From NCBI RefSeq assembly GCF_032362555.1, contig NC_083522.1, forward strand, positions 9,326,501 to 9,390,500: a stretch of DNA of 64,000 nt, in the 5' to 3' direction. This stretch comes from Amyelois transitella. Taxonomy: Eukaryota > Arthropoda > Insecta > Lepidoptera > Pyralidae. Below the pieces are notes generated by a model. It saw only the letters and a list, made by a program, of their open reading frames with translations, searched no databases and was not told the DNA's origin. Below, piece after piece: positions 8,074-24,778 of the stretch. The translations under genes and the position numbers were made by a program. The number at the start of each line of letters is the position of its first letter. Position 1 is the stretch's first letter.

Positions 8074-11000
8074 ATGGCAGTAGCATCAAAAGGTTAGTAT
8101 AATAATTAATTTTAAGTCTACGACAAAAGTTATCGCCTGCTTCGAAGGTCGGGGTCAAATTCCACTTGTTATGTTTTGAAGAATTTCAATAGAAGCAAAT
8201 GAGAATTAACAGGTTTTAATTATAAATAAATTTTTAACAAAAACAACATCAGATTTAATTTCTTAAATAAAATGTAAGAGCCTGATTTAATTTCTTTCTA
8301 CAAAATTTTATTTTGAATATACAATTTTCTTGTATGAACGAAGTCCAAAAGTTCGGAAATACCTCTTTCAGTATTAAACCAAACTACTAATGAATACGTA
8401 ATGACTTATCTTAGACCGAAATTTCGTTTAAGGTATATTTATAAGTAAGTATATTTCGTTAACAAATATACTTTTTTTTTTTTAGAATTCTCACGTACCT
8501 ACCTAACTGAAAATAATTCTCATAACAAAAGTACATACATCAATTCCCAGTAATCAATACATGTATTGCATACTCTCAATAAGAGTTTGTAATTAAATCG
8601 CACGTTATAACCCATGTAGGTACCTACATCCTGATTTTTACTGTTAACTAAATGTGTGGTTCCCGGCACCTATAGAAAAAAGAATAGGACCACTCTTCCT
8701 GTTTCCCATGGATGTCGTAAAAGGGGACTAAGGACTAAGTGTACTGTCGCTCGTGTAATGTTGCCCGCGTCGTTCTGTAGAACGCCAGCCGACGCCGCTA
8801 GGAAGCCGGAAGATGTGCTTGATTATTTTCCATGTGAGAATTTATTGTCTTCATAATAGTATTAAGGCGACTTAGGAATAGGCTTATATACTTGGGATTC
8901 CTCTTGTAGGCGATGGGCTAGCAAACTGTCACTATTTGAATCTCAATTCTCTCATAAAGCCAAACAGCTGAACGTTCAGTCTTTTGATGACTGTTGGCTC
9001 TGTCTACCCTACCAGGGGATATAGACGTGATTATATATTAGGTTATCTTAATTGCCTACAGGAATATTTATTCTGGGAGCTAAGCGCACACCCTTTGGTA
9101 CATTCGGTGGTGTGTTCCGTAACACAACAGCCACGGAGCTGGCATCGCTGGCCATAACTGCCTCGCTGAAGGAAGCTGGAGTACCTCCAGAGAAAGTTGA
9201 CACCGTTATTGTGGGGCAGGTCATCGCTGTAAGTTGTTTTTAGCTACTTATGTATCTCGCTTTCTTTTCTATATTATGGCATCCACCGAACTTTCAATGA
9301 TTCTAACAATGTCATGGTTTGAAGAGACACGAAGTTATGAAATTGGTCGATGGATGGTTATACCATCTGAAAGGAGAAGGTTAACGAATATAAGAACACA
9401 AAAAGACAAATATAACAAGTAGTCATTGTAAGTAAAAAAGAGAACAAGTAGTAAGAGCTACTTATGTTTGTTTAACTATGTTATTTTATTATTAAAAAAA
9501 ATTGTACTTTTGTTGGAAATTAATAAAATATTGTACTGTTTTATTTTTAAAAGCAAAGTCACATAGGCTTTATTTCCTCTACATTCTCATGGGAGCTGAG
9601 AGATTGTAGGTCTTGGAAAACTACTTTGTTACAATATTTTTTTTATGTCCATATTGAATTAATTATAATATTTATAACAAGTGCCTTATGTAAGTTTTAA
9701 GAGTTATTAAAATCCTATAGGTACATTCGTCTGGCGTTTAGTTAGTTTTGTCTTTCCTGTGTAGGATTCAGGTCAGGGTTGGAGTCTACTTTCTGCGACC
9801 TCATGTTAATACATTGCACAACTCCCACACGGGAAATTTAAAGCAACTTGGTGCTTTTTCTATGATAGTCCTTGACAACTTGACATATTATTTTATTTTG
9901 ATTTTTTCAGTGAAAGAAGTTATTAACTTATTATCACTGTAGTTCATGCCTTGATAACACAGAAATGATAAAAGCATTAAATTATGTATCTGTAAATTTT
10001 TTATTTATACATAGGTACTTACTTAGGTATTTAACATTCTTACATTTCTATTTGAAATGGACTAGATTGTTTAGATCTATTGTTCACCCCAAGTGCCCCT
10101 AGAAGTGAAGGTACACTCCGTACCTTCAGATCATAAGGAAACCAACCAAATTTCAACTTTCAACGCTCAGTAGTTTCGGCTGTGCATCAGTCCTCTGTAA
10201 CAGAAGAGTTATTATTGATTATGTGAAGCAGAGTGTATCCATTTATATGCTACTGTATCGCGAAATTCCCATGAAAGTCTCGCGCAAACCCAAGGATAAG
10301 AAATAAAGTATTTATTAATTTTGTTTTAATTGTCTACCCCGCAGGGGATATAGACATGATTATATGTACGTATGAATTTTGTCCAGTCATCAGCCACGGA
10401 TGGAATCTACACACCTCGCCATGCAGCGCTGAAAGCTGGCATCCCTCAGGACAAGCCTGTTCTCGGCATCAACAGGCTGTGCGGCTCAGGATTCCAGTCT
10501 GTTGCCAACAGTGCACAGGTATGAAATGAACAGATTTGAACGAAAGTACACAGGTTTGAACGGGTATGAACAAATTTGAGCAAGTTTGAACACAGTACAC
10601 AGGTTTGAACATTAGGGCACGGGTATAAACAACATTAAGCAAGTTTGAACACAGTACACAGGTTTGAACATTAATGCACGGGTATAAACAACATTAAGCA
10701 AGTTTGAACACAGTACACAGGTTTGAACAATAGGGCATTATGAACAACGTTTGTTCAAACCAGTGCAATATATAACTGTTCTTGAACAAAGTGCACTGGT
10801 TTGAACAATACCTGGTGCAACTGATATGAACAACATTGAATATTATTCAGGAATTATTTAGGTACGCGTATACTATAATGATCAAATGCAATAAAATAAT
10901 TAAAACTGAAAATCTACAACTGAATATTAAAACTACAAAATTGGTCACAGGACATCATTACCGGGGCAGCTAAAATATCCGTGGCTGGAGGCACAGAGAA

Positions 11001-14000
11001 CATGACCCAGGCCCCGTTCGCAGTCCGCGGGGTCCGCTTTGGCACGATCCTAGGGTCCAACTACGCCTTCGAAGACACTCTGTGGTCGGGACTCACTGAT
11101 TCGTACTGTGGTCTGCCAATGGGCATGACCGCTGAGAAGTTGGGGGGCCAGTTCAGTATTACCAGGGAGGAGTGTGATAACTTCGCGTTGAGGTCACAGC
11201 AGAGGTGGAAGGCAGGTAAGATGAAGATCAATAAAAGATAAAATAGTAGAATGACAAATATAGTAATCTTAAGTGAAACTGGATAAAGTTTAACACGCAA
11301 TAATAGATGCCATCGACATCAGTAGAGGGACGTGTATAGATGGGATCATGATAAGCTGAAATGAATCTTAATTTTAAAGAAAAAAGCTTTCATAATTGCA
11401 TGTCAGTTGCAATGGAACAGGACAAAATATGCTGAAACAAAGGTCTTATCTATACTAATATTATAAAGCTGAAGAGTTTGTTTGTTTGTTTGAACGCGCT
11501 AATCTCAGTAACTACTTCCGGTCCGAATTGAAAATTTCTTTTTACGTCGAATAGACCATTTATCGAGGAAGGCTTTAGGCTATGTAACATCACGCTGCAA
11601 CTATAAGGAGCAAAGAAATAATGGAAAATGTGGAAAAAAACAGGGAAAATTATTCATCCTTGAGGGCTTCAATGATGCCCATCATAATTATTTTACGCGG
11701 ACGAAGTTAGGCACACGAAGGCACAGCTAGTTAATATAATATTCAGTAAAATAGGCTATATTTTGCCTTCAAATATACATATGTTATTTAGTTGGGACTG
11801 AATGATTCGTACTGTGGTCAGCCAATGGGTAGGAAGGTAAGAAATAAAACTTTTAATTAATCATCGTCTTTGCTTAAGTTGGAAGGTTCTAGAAACGCTT
11901 AAGTGGAAAAGAAGTAAGCTGATGATTGCACTTGGCAGCGTTGTTGGTTGCACTTTTGGAAATAACATTATGTTGTTAACCTAGATTATCTAAGTTTTAT
12001 GAGAGTAATCGTTTGCTGAACCAAATAAATAAAATAAACATACACACATACCTACATATCGTGATTATACACGTCTGTATCCCTTGCAGACAGAGCCAAC
12101 AGTCAAAGACTGAAAGGTCACGTTCAGCCTTAATGATAGAATTGAAATTCAAATAGTGACAGTTTGCTAGCCTCTGCCTAAAAGAAGAATCCCGAGCCTA
12201 TCCCTTAGCCGCCTTTTACGACACCAATGGAAACCACACGGCACTACAACAAAAATAAAATAAAAAGTAAAAGCAGCATAATATACTGTCGTGTGGTTCC
12301 CGGCACCAAAACAAAAAAGAATAGGACCACTCCATCTCTTTCCCATGGATGTCGTAAAAGGCGACTAAGGGATAGGCTTACAAACTTGGGATTCTTATTT
12401 TAGGCGATGGGCTAGCAACCTGTCACCATTTGAATCTCAATCCCATCTTAAAGCCAAACAGCTGAACGTGGCCTATCAGTCTTTACAAGGCTGTAGGCTC
12501 TGTCTACCCCGCAAGGGATATAGACGTGACCATATGTATGTATATACTGTCGATGTGCAAATTTTCTTTTAAATGAGAGTTTCCTCATTTGTCCCCCCAG
12601 CCAGCGACGCGGGGGTGTTCAAAGCGGAGACGGTGCCGGTGACGCTGACGGTGAAGCGCAAGGAGGTGCAGGTGGCGGCGGACGAGCACCCGCGCCCGCA
12701 GACCACCCTGGACTCGCTGAAGAAGCTGCCGCCCGTCTTCAAGAAGGAGGGGCTGGTCACCGCTGGCTCAGCTTCTGTAAGTGGCTCCATCTATCTTCTT
12801 GTTCTTTTTATGTCGATATAATTGAACATTTCGAGACGAAACTCTTATAAAACTTTTTAGGAAATTTATAAATTTGCGACACTTGTTATTAGAATAGAAT
12901 AGATTGGTTTTTAAAATCGGATACAAGGTATCACTTATTGACATGTAAAATCTAATAGGCATGATGACAATTTTTTTTTTGTTTTAGTGTTATTTTAGTT
13001 TCACAACAACTAACACATTGTTTGAATGGCATCAATAAACAATAAACTACCCGAGATATACGGGGTAACATAACACATTATTTGGACGAGTCCAAAACGC
13101 ACCTCACAAAACGTTACTCACGTGTGACGTCACAACTGAGTATCTTGTTCCCGTCATGAACTTTATTTGTATGGCAGCTACCTTAATTATTGCGATTATG
13201 GATATAATGTCTTAATAAAAGTGATTTCATATTATTGTTTATTCACTCCTGGCATAATTATATTTAAATAATTTTGATTTTTTTAAATGGACTTTCCCAT
13301 CATACTTTGAAAGAATATCCTACTACTATTATAAAGGCGAAAGTTTGTATGGATGTTTGTTACTCTTTCGCGCAAAAACTACTGAACCGATTACCATGAA
13401 ATTTGGTATGTAGGTAGCTGAAGACCCAGAATAACACATAGGCTACTTTTTATCCCAGAGTTCCCGCGGGATTGATAGGGTTTCCATGCGGACGAAGTCG
13501 CGGGCGGCCTCTAGTAAAACATATAGGGCGTCAACATTATAACCAAAAATTCACATAACGTATTAATTACGTGTATTCTATCATGTTATGCACTAATAAA
13601 TAATGTTTTAAGACCTAGTCATCATCCTTATTATAACTACTGCCTCTTCTAAAGCGCACGTGTAGAAGAACCGGCGGAACGAACTACACTGCAGCATTTT
13701 CACCGGACGTCAATTTACTACAAATATAGATCACTTAAATCTAAATCGTGGACGGAATATACTAAATTAGTGACTAAGGGAGAGGCTTATAAACTTGAGC
13801 TTATTTTTTAAAGCGATGGGCTAGCAACATGTCGCTATTTGGATCATTAAGCCAAACCAACTGTACGTGGCCTATCAGTCTTATCAAGACTCCTGCCGCC
13901 GTCTATCCTGCAAGGGATATAGACGTGATTATATGAATCATATACATATATTAAAATATATCAAATATCTTTATTATAATAATTTATCTTATCACACACA

Positions 14001-17000
14001 TTAAGCTTATCGGACGCTGTTTGTTGAACTTTGCTTTCACATTGTAAAAAAAAAACAATATTATTTGCATTTATTGTGAGTCTAAAGTGTACACATTATC
14101 TCTAATTCTACGGTCAAAGTACAAAAGTTCAAGGGCCCTTAGGTGACCGACGTACATACATACCTATAGTCACGTCTATATCCCTTGCTGGGCAGACAGA
14201 GCCAACAGTCTTAAAAAGACTGAGAGGCCACGTTCAGCTGCATGGCTTCAAGGTGGAATTGAGATTCAAATAGTGGCAGGTTGCTAGCCCGTCCCTTAGT
14301 CGCGTTTAACGACATCCATGAGATGGAGTGGTCCTATTCTTTTTTCTATTTGGGTCGAGAACCATATGGCACAAAATATGTGTACCTATATTCTTGCGGT
14401 ACAAACAGAGCCAACTCTTAAAGACTACTGTAAGTCCACATTCATTCATATGGATATTAGTTTAGAGAATTATAAAGCTAAAGAGTTTGTTTCTTTGAAC
14501 GCGCTAATCTCAGGAACTTGTGGTTCGAATTGAAAAATTCTTTGTGTTGAATAGACCATTTATCGAGGAAAGCTTTAGGCTATATAACATCACACTGCAA
14601 CTTTTAGGAGCAAATAAATAATGTAAATTTGAAAAAAGCGAGGATAATTATTCATCCTTGAGGGCTTCAATGATGCCCAAAATAACTATTCCACCCGGAC
14701 GAAATCGCGGGCACAGCTAGTAATAAATAATTGACGGCCTCTGTGGCGCAGCGGTAGTGCGCTTGTCTGTGACACCGGAGGTCCCGGGTTCGAATCCCGG
14801 CCAGGGCATGATGAGAAACGAACTTTTTCTTATTGGCCTGGGTCTTGGATGTTTATCTATATAAGTATTTATTATTATTATAAATATAGTATTGTTGAGT
14901 TAGTATCTCGTAAAACAAGTCTCGAACTTACTTCGAGGCTAACTCAATCTGTGTAATTTGTTCGGGTATCATTTAAGCTATCACCAATTTATTTAGTTTT
15001 GTGTTTCTTAAATTATAGAGTTTGTCCTCAACATAGTAGATCTGTCACCAAAATGTAGTCACCAAACAATGCAAAATCAGTTCCACAATAAATCACCTAA
15101 AATCCTGAGATATAAGGTCTAGTACCAAATAAATGTTTTTGTATGTATTATAATAGGTGTGTCCTAATAAGTATTTAAGCAAACTAATTTAAAGAGATCA
15201 CCAATAAATCATATTATGTTACTAGCAAATTGCATTAAGTTCAAATAAAAAATTAGGGTTGTCATCATCGTTTCAACTAAAAGATTCTGCTACTTAACTA
15301 GACTCCCAAGGTTCTAAATTTCCACTGGTAGTATAAATTATATTTAAATAAAATTTTTAGCAGAGTAGTAAATAAAACAATTAAAGTTAAAATAATCAAT
15401 ATTTATTGTTGAAAATAATTACCACTGAACAATCAGCGCTGGTTTAAAATAGCTGGCTTATGGCTAGCAGAATAGTAGATAAAACACTTAATTAAAGTTA
15501 AAATAATCAATATTTATTCTTAAAAATAATAACCACTGAACAATCAGCGCTGGTTTAAAATAGCTGGCTAGCAGAATAGTAGATAAAACACTTAATTATA
15601 GTTAAAATAATCAATAGTTAACTACTACCCATCGTTGAGGCCGGATTGGTCAATTTTTAAAGCGCGCCAATTTGTCTCCGCCCCTTTGATCATTTTTTCA
15701 TTAAAATTATAAATTGATGTATTAAATTGGTAACGAATACTATTAATTTAATATCTGAACGAAATAAAATGTTACTACTGTATTGGTGACAAAATATCAA
15801 ATAAAAAGGAGTCGCAGTCAGGGATCGATAATCGATTTATTTGGTGACAGATCTACCATTCTGAGCACAGAGCTATTATTTAAGTAACAAAATTATTATT
15901 ATAAGAACGAAGTTTATATTCATGTAATTCAATATAATTTTATTGGTTATCGATCTCTTATTTTACACATATATTAACATTAATTTGATAATTCATACCT
16001 GGGAACAATTTTTGTTTATCTGAGAACGAAAATATTTCGTGGCGATAGATCTATTTATTAGGTGATACAACTTGATGACAAATATAAATTTTGGTGATAG
16101 AAAATATAGTTCCCAATTTGTTCTGATTAAAAAAAAAATAAAAAAATAAAGTAAATAAATTCCGATACAGGGCATCTGCGACGGCGCCGGCGCAATAGTT
16201 CTGGCCAACGAGGAGGTGTCCAAGGCCTACAAGCCCCTCGCCAGGCTGGTCGGCTGGGCGTACGTGGGCGTCGACCCCAGCATCATGGGCATCGGCCCCG
16301 TCTCCGCCATACAGAACCTGCTCAAGGTCACCAACCTCACGCTCAACGACATTGACCTCATTGAGGTGAGTTTTGTCAATTACCAGAAGTTTGTTGATGA
16401 AAACTGTTATATTAATGTGGTTATTAGCTGATAATCTAGGGAGATAAAATAAAACACGGAGCAATGAACAATGACCAAGCAATTATATTGTAAAGTGACA
16501 CAGAGTAAAAAGGATAATAAAACAGTGGCGACATCTATGCCTTTTACCTTTGCAGGGGAACCTAACCCGTATTGAATCAATCATGGTCACACATCCAGTT
16601 GCCTGAATGTGTAGGTTTCCTCACGATGTTTACCTTACATATAATAAGTTCACATACTATACATAGATATGTACTCTAAATAAAATAAACTTTTTAAATT
16701 TTATGATTGTGAAGAGTTTAAGAAAATCTACTGGTCAAAAAAAGATTAGATTTGATTTTCTCTTCAAGAAAATTTATAGTACATTATACATGTGGCGCAG
16801 CGGTAGTACGCTTGTCTGTGACACCGGAGGTCTCAGGTTCTAAGCCCGGCTAGGGCATGATGAAAAAAGAACTTTTTTTAATTGGCCTGGATCTTGGATG
16901 TTTATCTATATAAGTATTTATTATAAAATATAGTATCGTTGAGTTAATATCTAGTAACACAAGTCTCGAACTTACTTCGAGGCTAACTCAATCTATGTAA

Positions 17001-17583
17001 TTTATCCCGTATACATATTTATTATGTTCACCAGATCAACGAAGCCTTCTGCGCTCAGACCCTGGCGTGCGCCAAGGCCCTGAAGTTGGATGTTGAGAAG
17101 CTGAACGTGAACGGAGGCGCCACCGCCCTCGGACACCCCCTGGGCGCCTCTGGATCCAGGATCACTGCCCACTTGGTCCATGAGCTCAAGTATGTCACAT
17201 CCAAACTCAAAATATTTTATCAATAGGTAGTTTTTTTTTAGTTTCTGCCTACCCCTCCGGGAAAGAGACGTGATTTTATGTATGTATGTATGTAGTTTTT
17301 AAGCCATGCGGGTGAACTTCTTTTGAAGACTTTTTCGAATATCCCTATCACTATTTTTGAATCTCAATTCCATCATAAAGCCATACAGCTGAACTTGGCC
17401 GTTCAGCCGTTTCAAGACTCTTAGCTCTGTCTACCCCGCAAGGGATATAGACGTGATTAAATGTATGTATATGAAACTAAAACTAATTTTCCTTGTTTCA
17501 GACGTCGTGGTCTAAAACGCGGTATTGGTTCCGCCTGCATCGGAGGAGGTCAGGGGATTGCAGTGCTTGTAGAATCTGTCTAA
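8074..17583 (+). CDS. ACAA2: 3-ketoacyl-CoA thiolase, mitochondrial type, copy A (8 exons)
   Basis: Exons: 8074-8092, 9062-9228, 10387-10518, 10951-11215, 12601-12776, 16171-16365, 17035-17189, 17502-17583; 396 aa, against 397 for human ACAA2. It catalyses the thiolytic cleavage of 3-ketoacyl-CoA in fatty-acid beta-oxidation. Catalytic elements are all present: Cys94 in [14 protein letters not shown] at 319-323, GHPLGASG with His352, and Cys382 in [16 protein letters not shown] and MGIGPV are also conserved. Exon 1 encodes only MAVASK plus one base. As in ACAA2, the N-terminus is probably an uncleaved mitochondrial signal. It is the first of three same-strand copies with identical intron phases (1,0,0,1,0,0,2). 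Introns are largely transposons; intron 1 holds a copy of FOCAD exon 11. Confidence 0.93.
8651..9036 (+). mobile_element. R1 element interrupted by a FOCAD exon 11 copy
   Basis: The R1 5' half (8651-8734) and 3' half (8873-9036) are separated by 138 bp of non-R1 sequence, described in the next entry. The 3' end stops 25 nt before the thiolase A exon 2 acceptor. Confidence 0.85.
8735..8872 (+). pseudogene. Copied FOCAD exon 11 with donor and flanking intron
   Basis: The stretch 8740-8833 matches FOCAD exon 11 (44705-44798) at about 90% by eye, including LPASFC(R/K)[10 protein letters not shown] at protein level, the exon-end donor GTGAG, and intron sequence 'ttgtcttcataatagta' found at 45038-45056 after the FOCAD exon. 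One extra base shifts the first codons relative to the original, and the acceptor is poor. It is unlikely to be spliced into the thiolase. Confidence 0.85.
10329..10372 (+). mobile_element. R1 tail fragment next to thiolase A exon 3
   Basis: Only the last ~44 bp (tgtctaccccgcaggggata to the TATG-like tail) remain, ending 14 nt before the acceptor AG at 10385-10386. Confidence 0.65.
10519..10870 (+). repeat. Degenerate minisatellite seeded by an exon end and donor
   Basis: Tandem units of roughly 57-60 bp with the core 'acacagtacacaggtttgaac'. The core resembles the end of exon 3 plus its splice donor (aacagtgcacag/gtatgaa), and the array begins at the donor itself. Confidence 0.65.
11449..11730 (+). 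mobile_element. R3 Helitron-type element (Lep1-like)
   Basis: Begins TCTATACTAATATTATAAAG and ends GCACAGCTAG, with a small hairpin-forming GC patch near the 3' end, as in non-autonomous Helitrons (5' TC, 3' CTRR). Confidence 0.85.
11791..11829 (+). pseudogene. Partial copy of thiolase A exon 4 in intron 4
   Basis: About 39 bp match 11086-11127 of exon 4 (gggactcactgattcgtactgtggt), followed by a donor-like 'aaggtaag'. Too short to act as an exon without an acceptor. Confidence 0.6.
12045..12250 (-). mobile_element. R1 element, decayed
   Basis: Reverse copy with several internal losses; the head hairpin is incomplete. Confidence 0.7.
12290..12545 (+). mobile_element. R1 element, full length
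   Basis: Sense copy from 'gtcgtgtggttcccggcacc' to TATG repeats, ending about 55 nt before the thiolase A exon 5 acceptor. Confidence 0.85.
13318..13514 (+). mobile_element. R4 Helitron-type element
   Basis: Begins TCCTACTACTATTATAAAGG and ends GGCGGCCTCTAG; about 200 bp with a GC-rich 3' end (cgcgggcggcc). Confidence 0.85.
13619..13755 (-). mobile_element. R8 unclassified repeat
   Basis: Reverse copy of the family seen at 28657-28830, recognised by 'ttcttctacacatgcgctt' and 'ttgacgtccggtgaaaatgc'. Confidence 0.55.
13765..13940 (+). mobile_element. R1 fragment, 5'-truncated
   Basis: Starts within 'tgactaagggagaggctta' and runs to the tail. Confidence 0.7.
14150..14375 (-). mobile_element. 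R1 element
   Basis: Reverse copy running from catacatacctatagtcacg to the 'gagaaccatatggcac' head. Confidence 0.75.
14462..14720 (+). mobile_element. R3 Helitron-type element
   Basis: The 5' end is diverged; the 3' end GCACAGCTAG is intact. The next element, an R2 SINE, starts 12 bp downstream. Confidence 0.8.
14733..14970 (+). mobile_element. R2 tRNA-derived SINE
   Basis: A box near 14743 and B box GGTTCGAATCC at 14787-14797. The tRNA-like head is followed by a non-tRNA body, so this is a SINE and not a tRNA gene. Confidence 0.9.
15361..15620. repeat. Tandem repeat, ~105-bp unit, about 2.4 copies
   Basis: Starts at 'cagagtagtaaataaaac', repeating near 15468 and 15572, each with 'aacaatcagcgctggtttaa'. 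It lies in thiolase A intron 5. Confidence 0.8.
16545..16640 (-). mobile_element. R6 fragment
   Basis: Reverse copy of the family core (cacacatccagttgcctgaa). Confidence 0.55.
16790..17028 (+). mobile_element. R2 SINE abutting thiolase A exon 7
   Basis: Slightly 5'-truncated. Its TATTTATT tail ends within about 10 nt of the exon 7 acceptor AG at 17033-17034, so the SINE supplies most of the region normally holding the branch point. Confidence 0.8.
17238..17295 (+). mobile_element. R5 LINE tail fragment
   Basis: Only the terminal 'ctgcctacccctccgggaaa' and (TATG)n remain. Confidence 0.65.
17330..17470 (+). mobile_element. R1 fragment before thiolase A exon 8
   Basis: 3' part of R1 in sense orientation; its tail ends about 30 nt before the acceptor at 17501. 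Confidence 0.75.
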
Positions 17584-17724
17584 ATGTAACATCGGATATT
17601 GTTGTCTAAGGGTTATCTGGGGTCAACATGGTAGGATATTACATGAGAGGTCAATTATTGCCAATTTAACTTTTTAAGTATATTAAAGTGTCATTGTTTC
17701 TCTAGCTGTGTATAGTCACCAGAA

Positions 17725-17845
17725 TTAGTTTATCTATGTAAGTGTTTATTGTACAGTATAGTTGAGTTAGTATCACGTAACACAAGTCTCGAACTCACTT
17801 CGAGGCTAACTCAATCTGTGTAATTTGTCCTGTATATATTTATTT
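17725..17845 (+). mobile_element. R2 SINE 3' fragment
   Basis: Only the tail half (gttgagttagtatcacgtaa to TATTTATT), lying in the thiolase A 3' region. Confidence 0.7.
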
Positions 17846-18279
17846 ATTGAAAGGTTTTCATATTATGTATGTTTGTTTTTAAAATAATTGTACTAACAAA
17901 TTTGAGGCACTGTTCTTAAGACTAAACTATCATGAAAAATTGAAAATTTGTTTCCCAATTTGCTGATTTTATGATATTCTGTCATAGCTATCAAATTTTA
18001 CAAAGCTTGGATCTTCAATAATGAAATGAGCCCCAGATGCCCTTGTAAAAACAGTGTAACTTTTCATATCAGTAAAAAGATATATATACCAATATATTTT
18101 TTGGCACAATAGAAAGATAATTCTTGTTATCATAAAGATAGACTGATCCGTACATAAACAACAAAATCGTAGAATTTATATTTTGTAAGTGAAAATATAT
18201 TTATAAGTGTAAATGTTGTATAAAACATGTTTATGTATGTACCTACATATATTATTTGGATGTATTTTGTGTTTTGTTG

Positions 18280-18285
18280 AATAAA
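18280..18285 (+). terminator. Possible thiolase A poly(A) signal
   Basis: AATAAATAAAT about 700 nt after the stop. Earlier weaker signals are possible. Confidence 0.3.
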
Positions 18286-18479
18286 TAAATGTTTTTTTTT
18301 TACAAATAACTGCATCTTTATTTATTACTTGATCCGCAACAAAAGAAAGCATTTGTCTATCTAAATATCTTAAATCATGTCAAATTAAATTAATAGCTTT
18401 TTAGCTGTTGCTTTATTGTTTAAGGTATTTTAAAAACTAGAGTAGACGGAGAAAAAGTTGGAAAGGAGACAGATATTTT

Positions 18480-18715
18480 AACGTACATACACATACTCAC
18501 GTCGATTTCCCTTGCGGGGTAGACAGAGCCAACAGTCTTGAAAAGACTGATAGGCTACGTTCAGCTCTGATAGAATTAAAATAGTGACAGGTTGCTAGAC
18601 CATTGCCTAAAAAAATAATCTCTTAATTTATAAGCCTATACCTAACTTTCCTTTTACGACATCTTTGGGAATGAAATGTGGCCCTATTCTTTTTCCTATT
18701 AGTACCAGGAACCAC
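18480..18715 (-). mobile_element. R1 element, decayed
   Basis: Reverse copy between thiolases A and B, from 'acatactcacgtcgatttcc' to 'ccaggaaccac'. Confidence 0.7.
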
Positions 18716-19131
18716 GACACTTGTGCGACTTTTGTGGATAAATCATTGTACAGTGAAACTGTCACTGGTCTGGTTTTGTACCAGCGGGGTAAGAAAATTC
18801 AAACTTGAAAATAATCATCGACTGCGCGGAATATCACAATCAAGTTTTAATTATGATTAGGGCATTGACCCATATAACCTATCGTGAATATTCAATTTTA
18901 CTTTGGACAATTCGAATGAATGCAACTAATATCATAAAAATAATTCTTTGTTACTAACTTGCATTTCATATAGATACCTACTTACCTACGGCGCTACGAA
19001 GACCGGTTATCAACCGCTTGTTATCAACAAATAATACAACAATATTATAATCATTTACTGTCATAAGCGGCCGCGAAGTGACGTGTTTGTTTTTTTTTTC
19101 TAGTGATTTACCGTTCCATCAATAAAAAAAC
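18716..19131. other. Upstream region of thiolase B, no feature recognised
   Basis: AT-rich non-repetitive sequence that probably holds the copy B promoter; no TATA box or initiator could be assigned. Confidence 0.3.
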
Positions 19132-23883
<4,752 letters not shown>

Positions 23884-24222
23884 TGATAGCAAATAGAAGA
23901 GTTTCTATAATTTAAGTGTTGATGAGCCTAATGAACAGAGCAGCGATAAAATCGAATTTATATAAATTATAAAAACTAACATTTTTTAAAAAATGTCCAT
24001 ATAAAATTTTATTTAAAAAAATAATTTAAAAATAGTAATGTATGTACTTAACTTAAGAATAATTACCACGCATAAAGAAATTGCATACATATAATGAAAG
24101 GAAGAGTTATTTTTATATTATTATTATTTGTTACTTAATTTATATTTTCTATACGTACCTAATTTTTTTAAATAATGTCGACTGATAGCACATACTTTTT
24201 TGTTATGAATAATTGTATTTTT

Positions 24223-24228
24223 AATAAA
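24223..24228 (+). terminator. Probable thiolase B poly(A) signal
   Basis: AATAAA 340 nt after the copy B stop. Confidence 0.45.
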
Positions 24229-24778
24229 TATGTATTACTGCATTTTTATTGTTTTATTGAAAGCTATAATTTTTGACTGATTTACTTTCGAGATCAAATT
24301 CCCCAGGCAACAGTTTTCATGCAAGCTCGTCGGTTTCGGGACCTGATCTTTTGCCAGAACGTCTCCAATTTGATCAAGGTACGTTCCTTTAATGGGACGA
24401 CTTTCTTTCAAACGAACTAGATATATAGATAATTCATTTATTTGATTTGCTACACACAATTTACAATTTCATATTGAATACAAATTAATTAGGGTGCGAG
24501 TTGCAGCAATAAAAAAAGGTCGCAACTCGACAAATTTATTGTTATAGAGCAATACGCTGATAGCTTAATTAGGCATACTTACTACATACCTATTATCTTC
24601 TACCTTATACCAAAATAAATATAAATAACATACATTGTATGTACCTATCTATCAACGAATAAACAATTGATAAGACAGATAGACTTACATACTAATTCAC
24701 ATAAAGATCCAGTGTGAGACACGACCACCTTGTCAGTGCGCGTTTTATCTTATTCATATCTATTGTTTTATCTTTATT

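Noticed and set aside
14733-14810. tRNA gene candidates with good A and B boxes (also at 26776, 48858, 22079 and on the minus strand)
   Set aside because: The cloverleaf is not complete and each is followed by the same non-tRNA body; these are R2 SINE heads.
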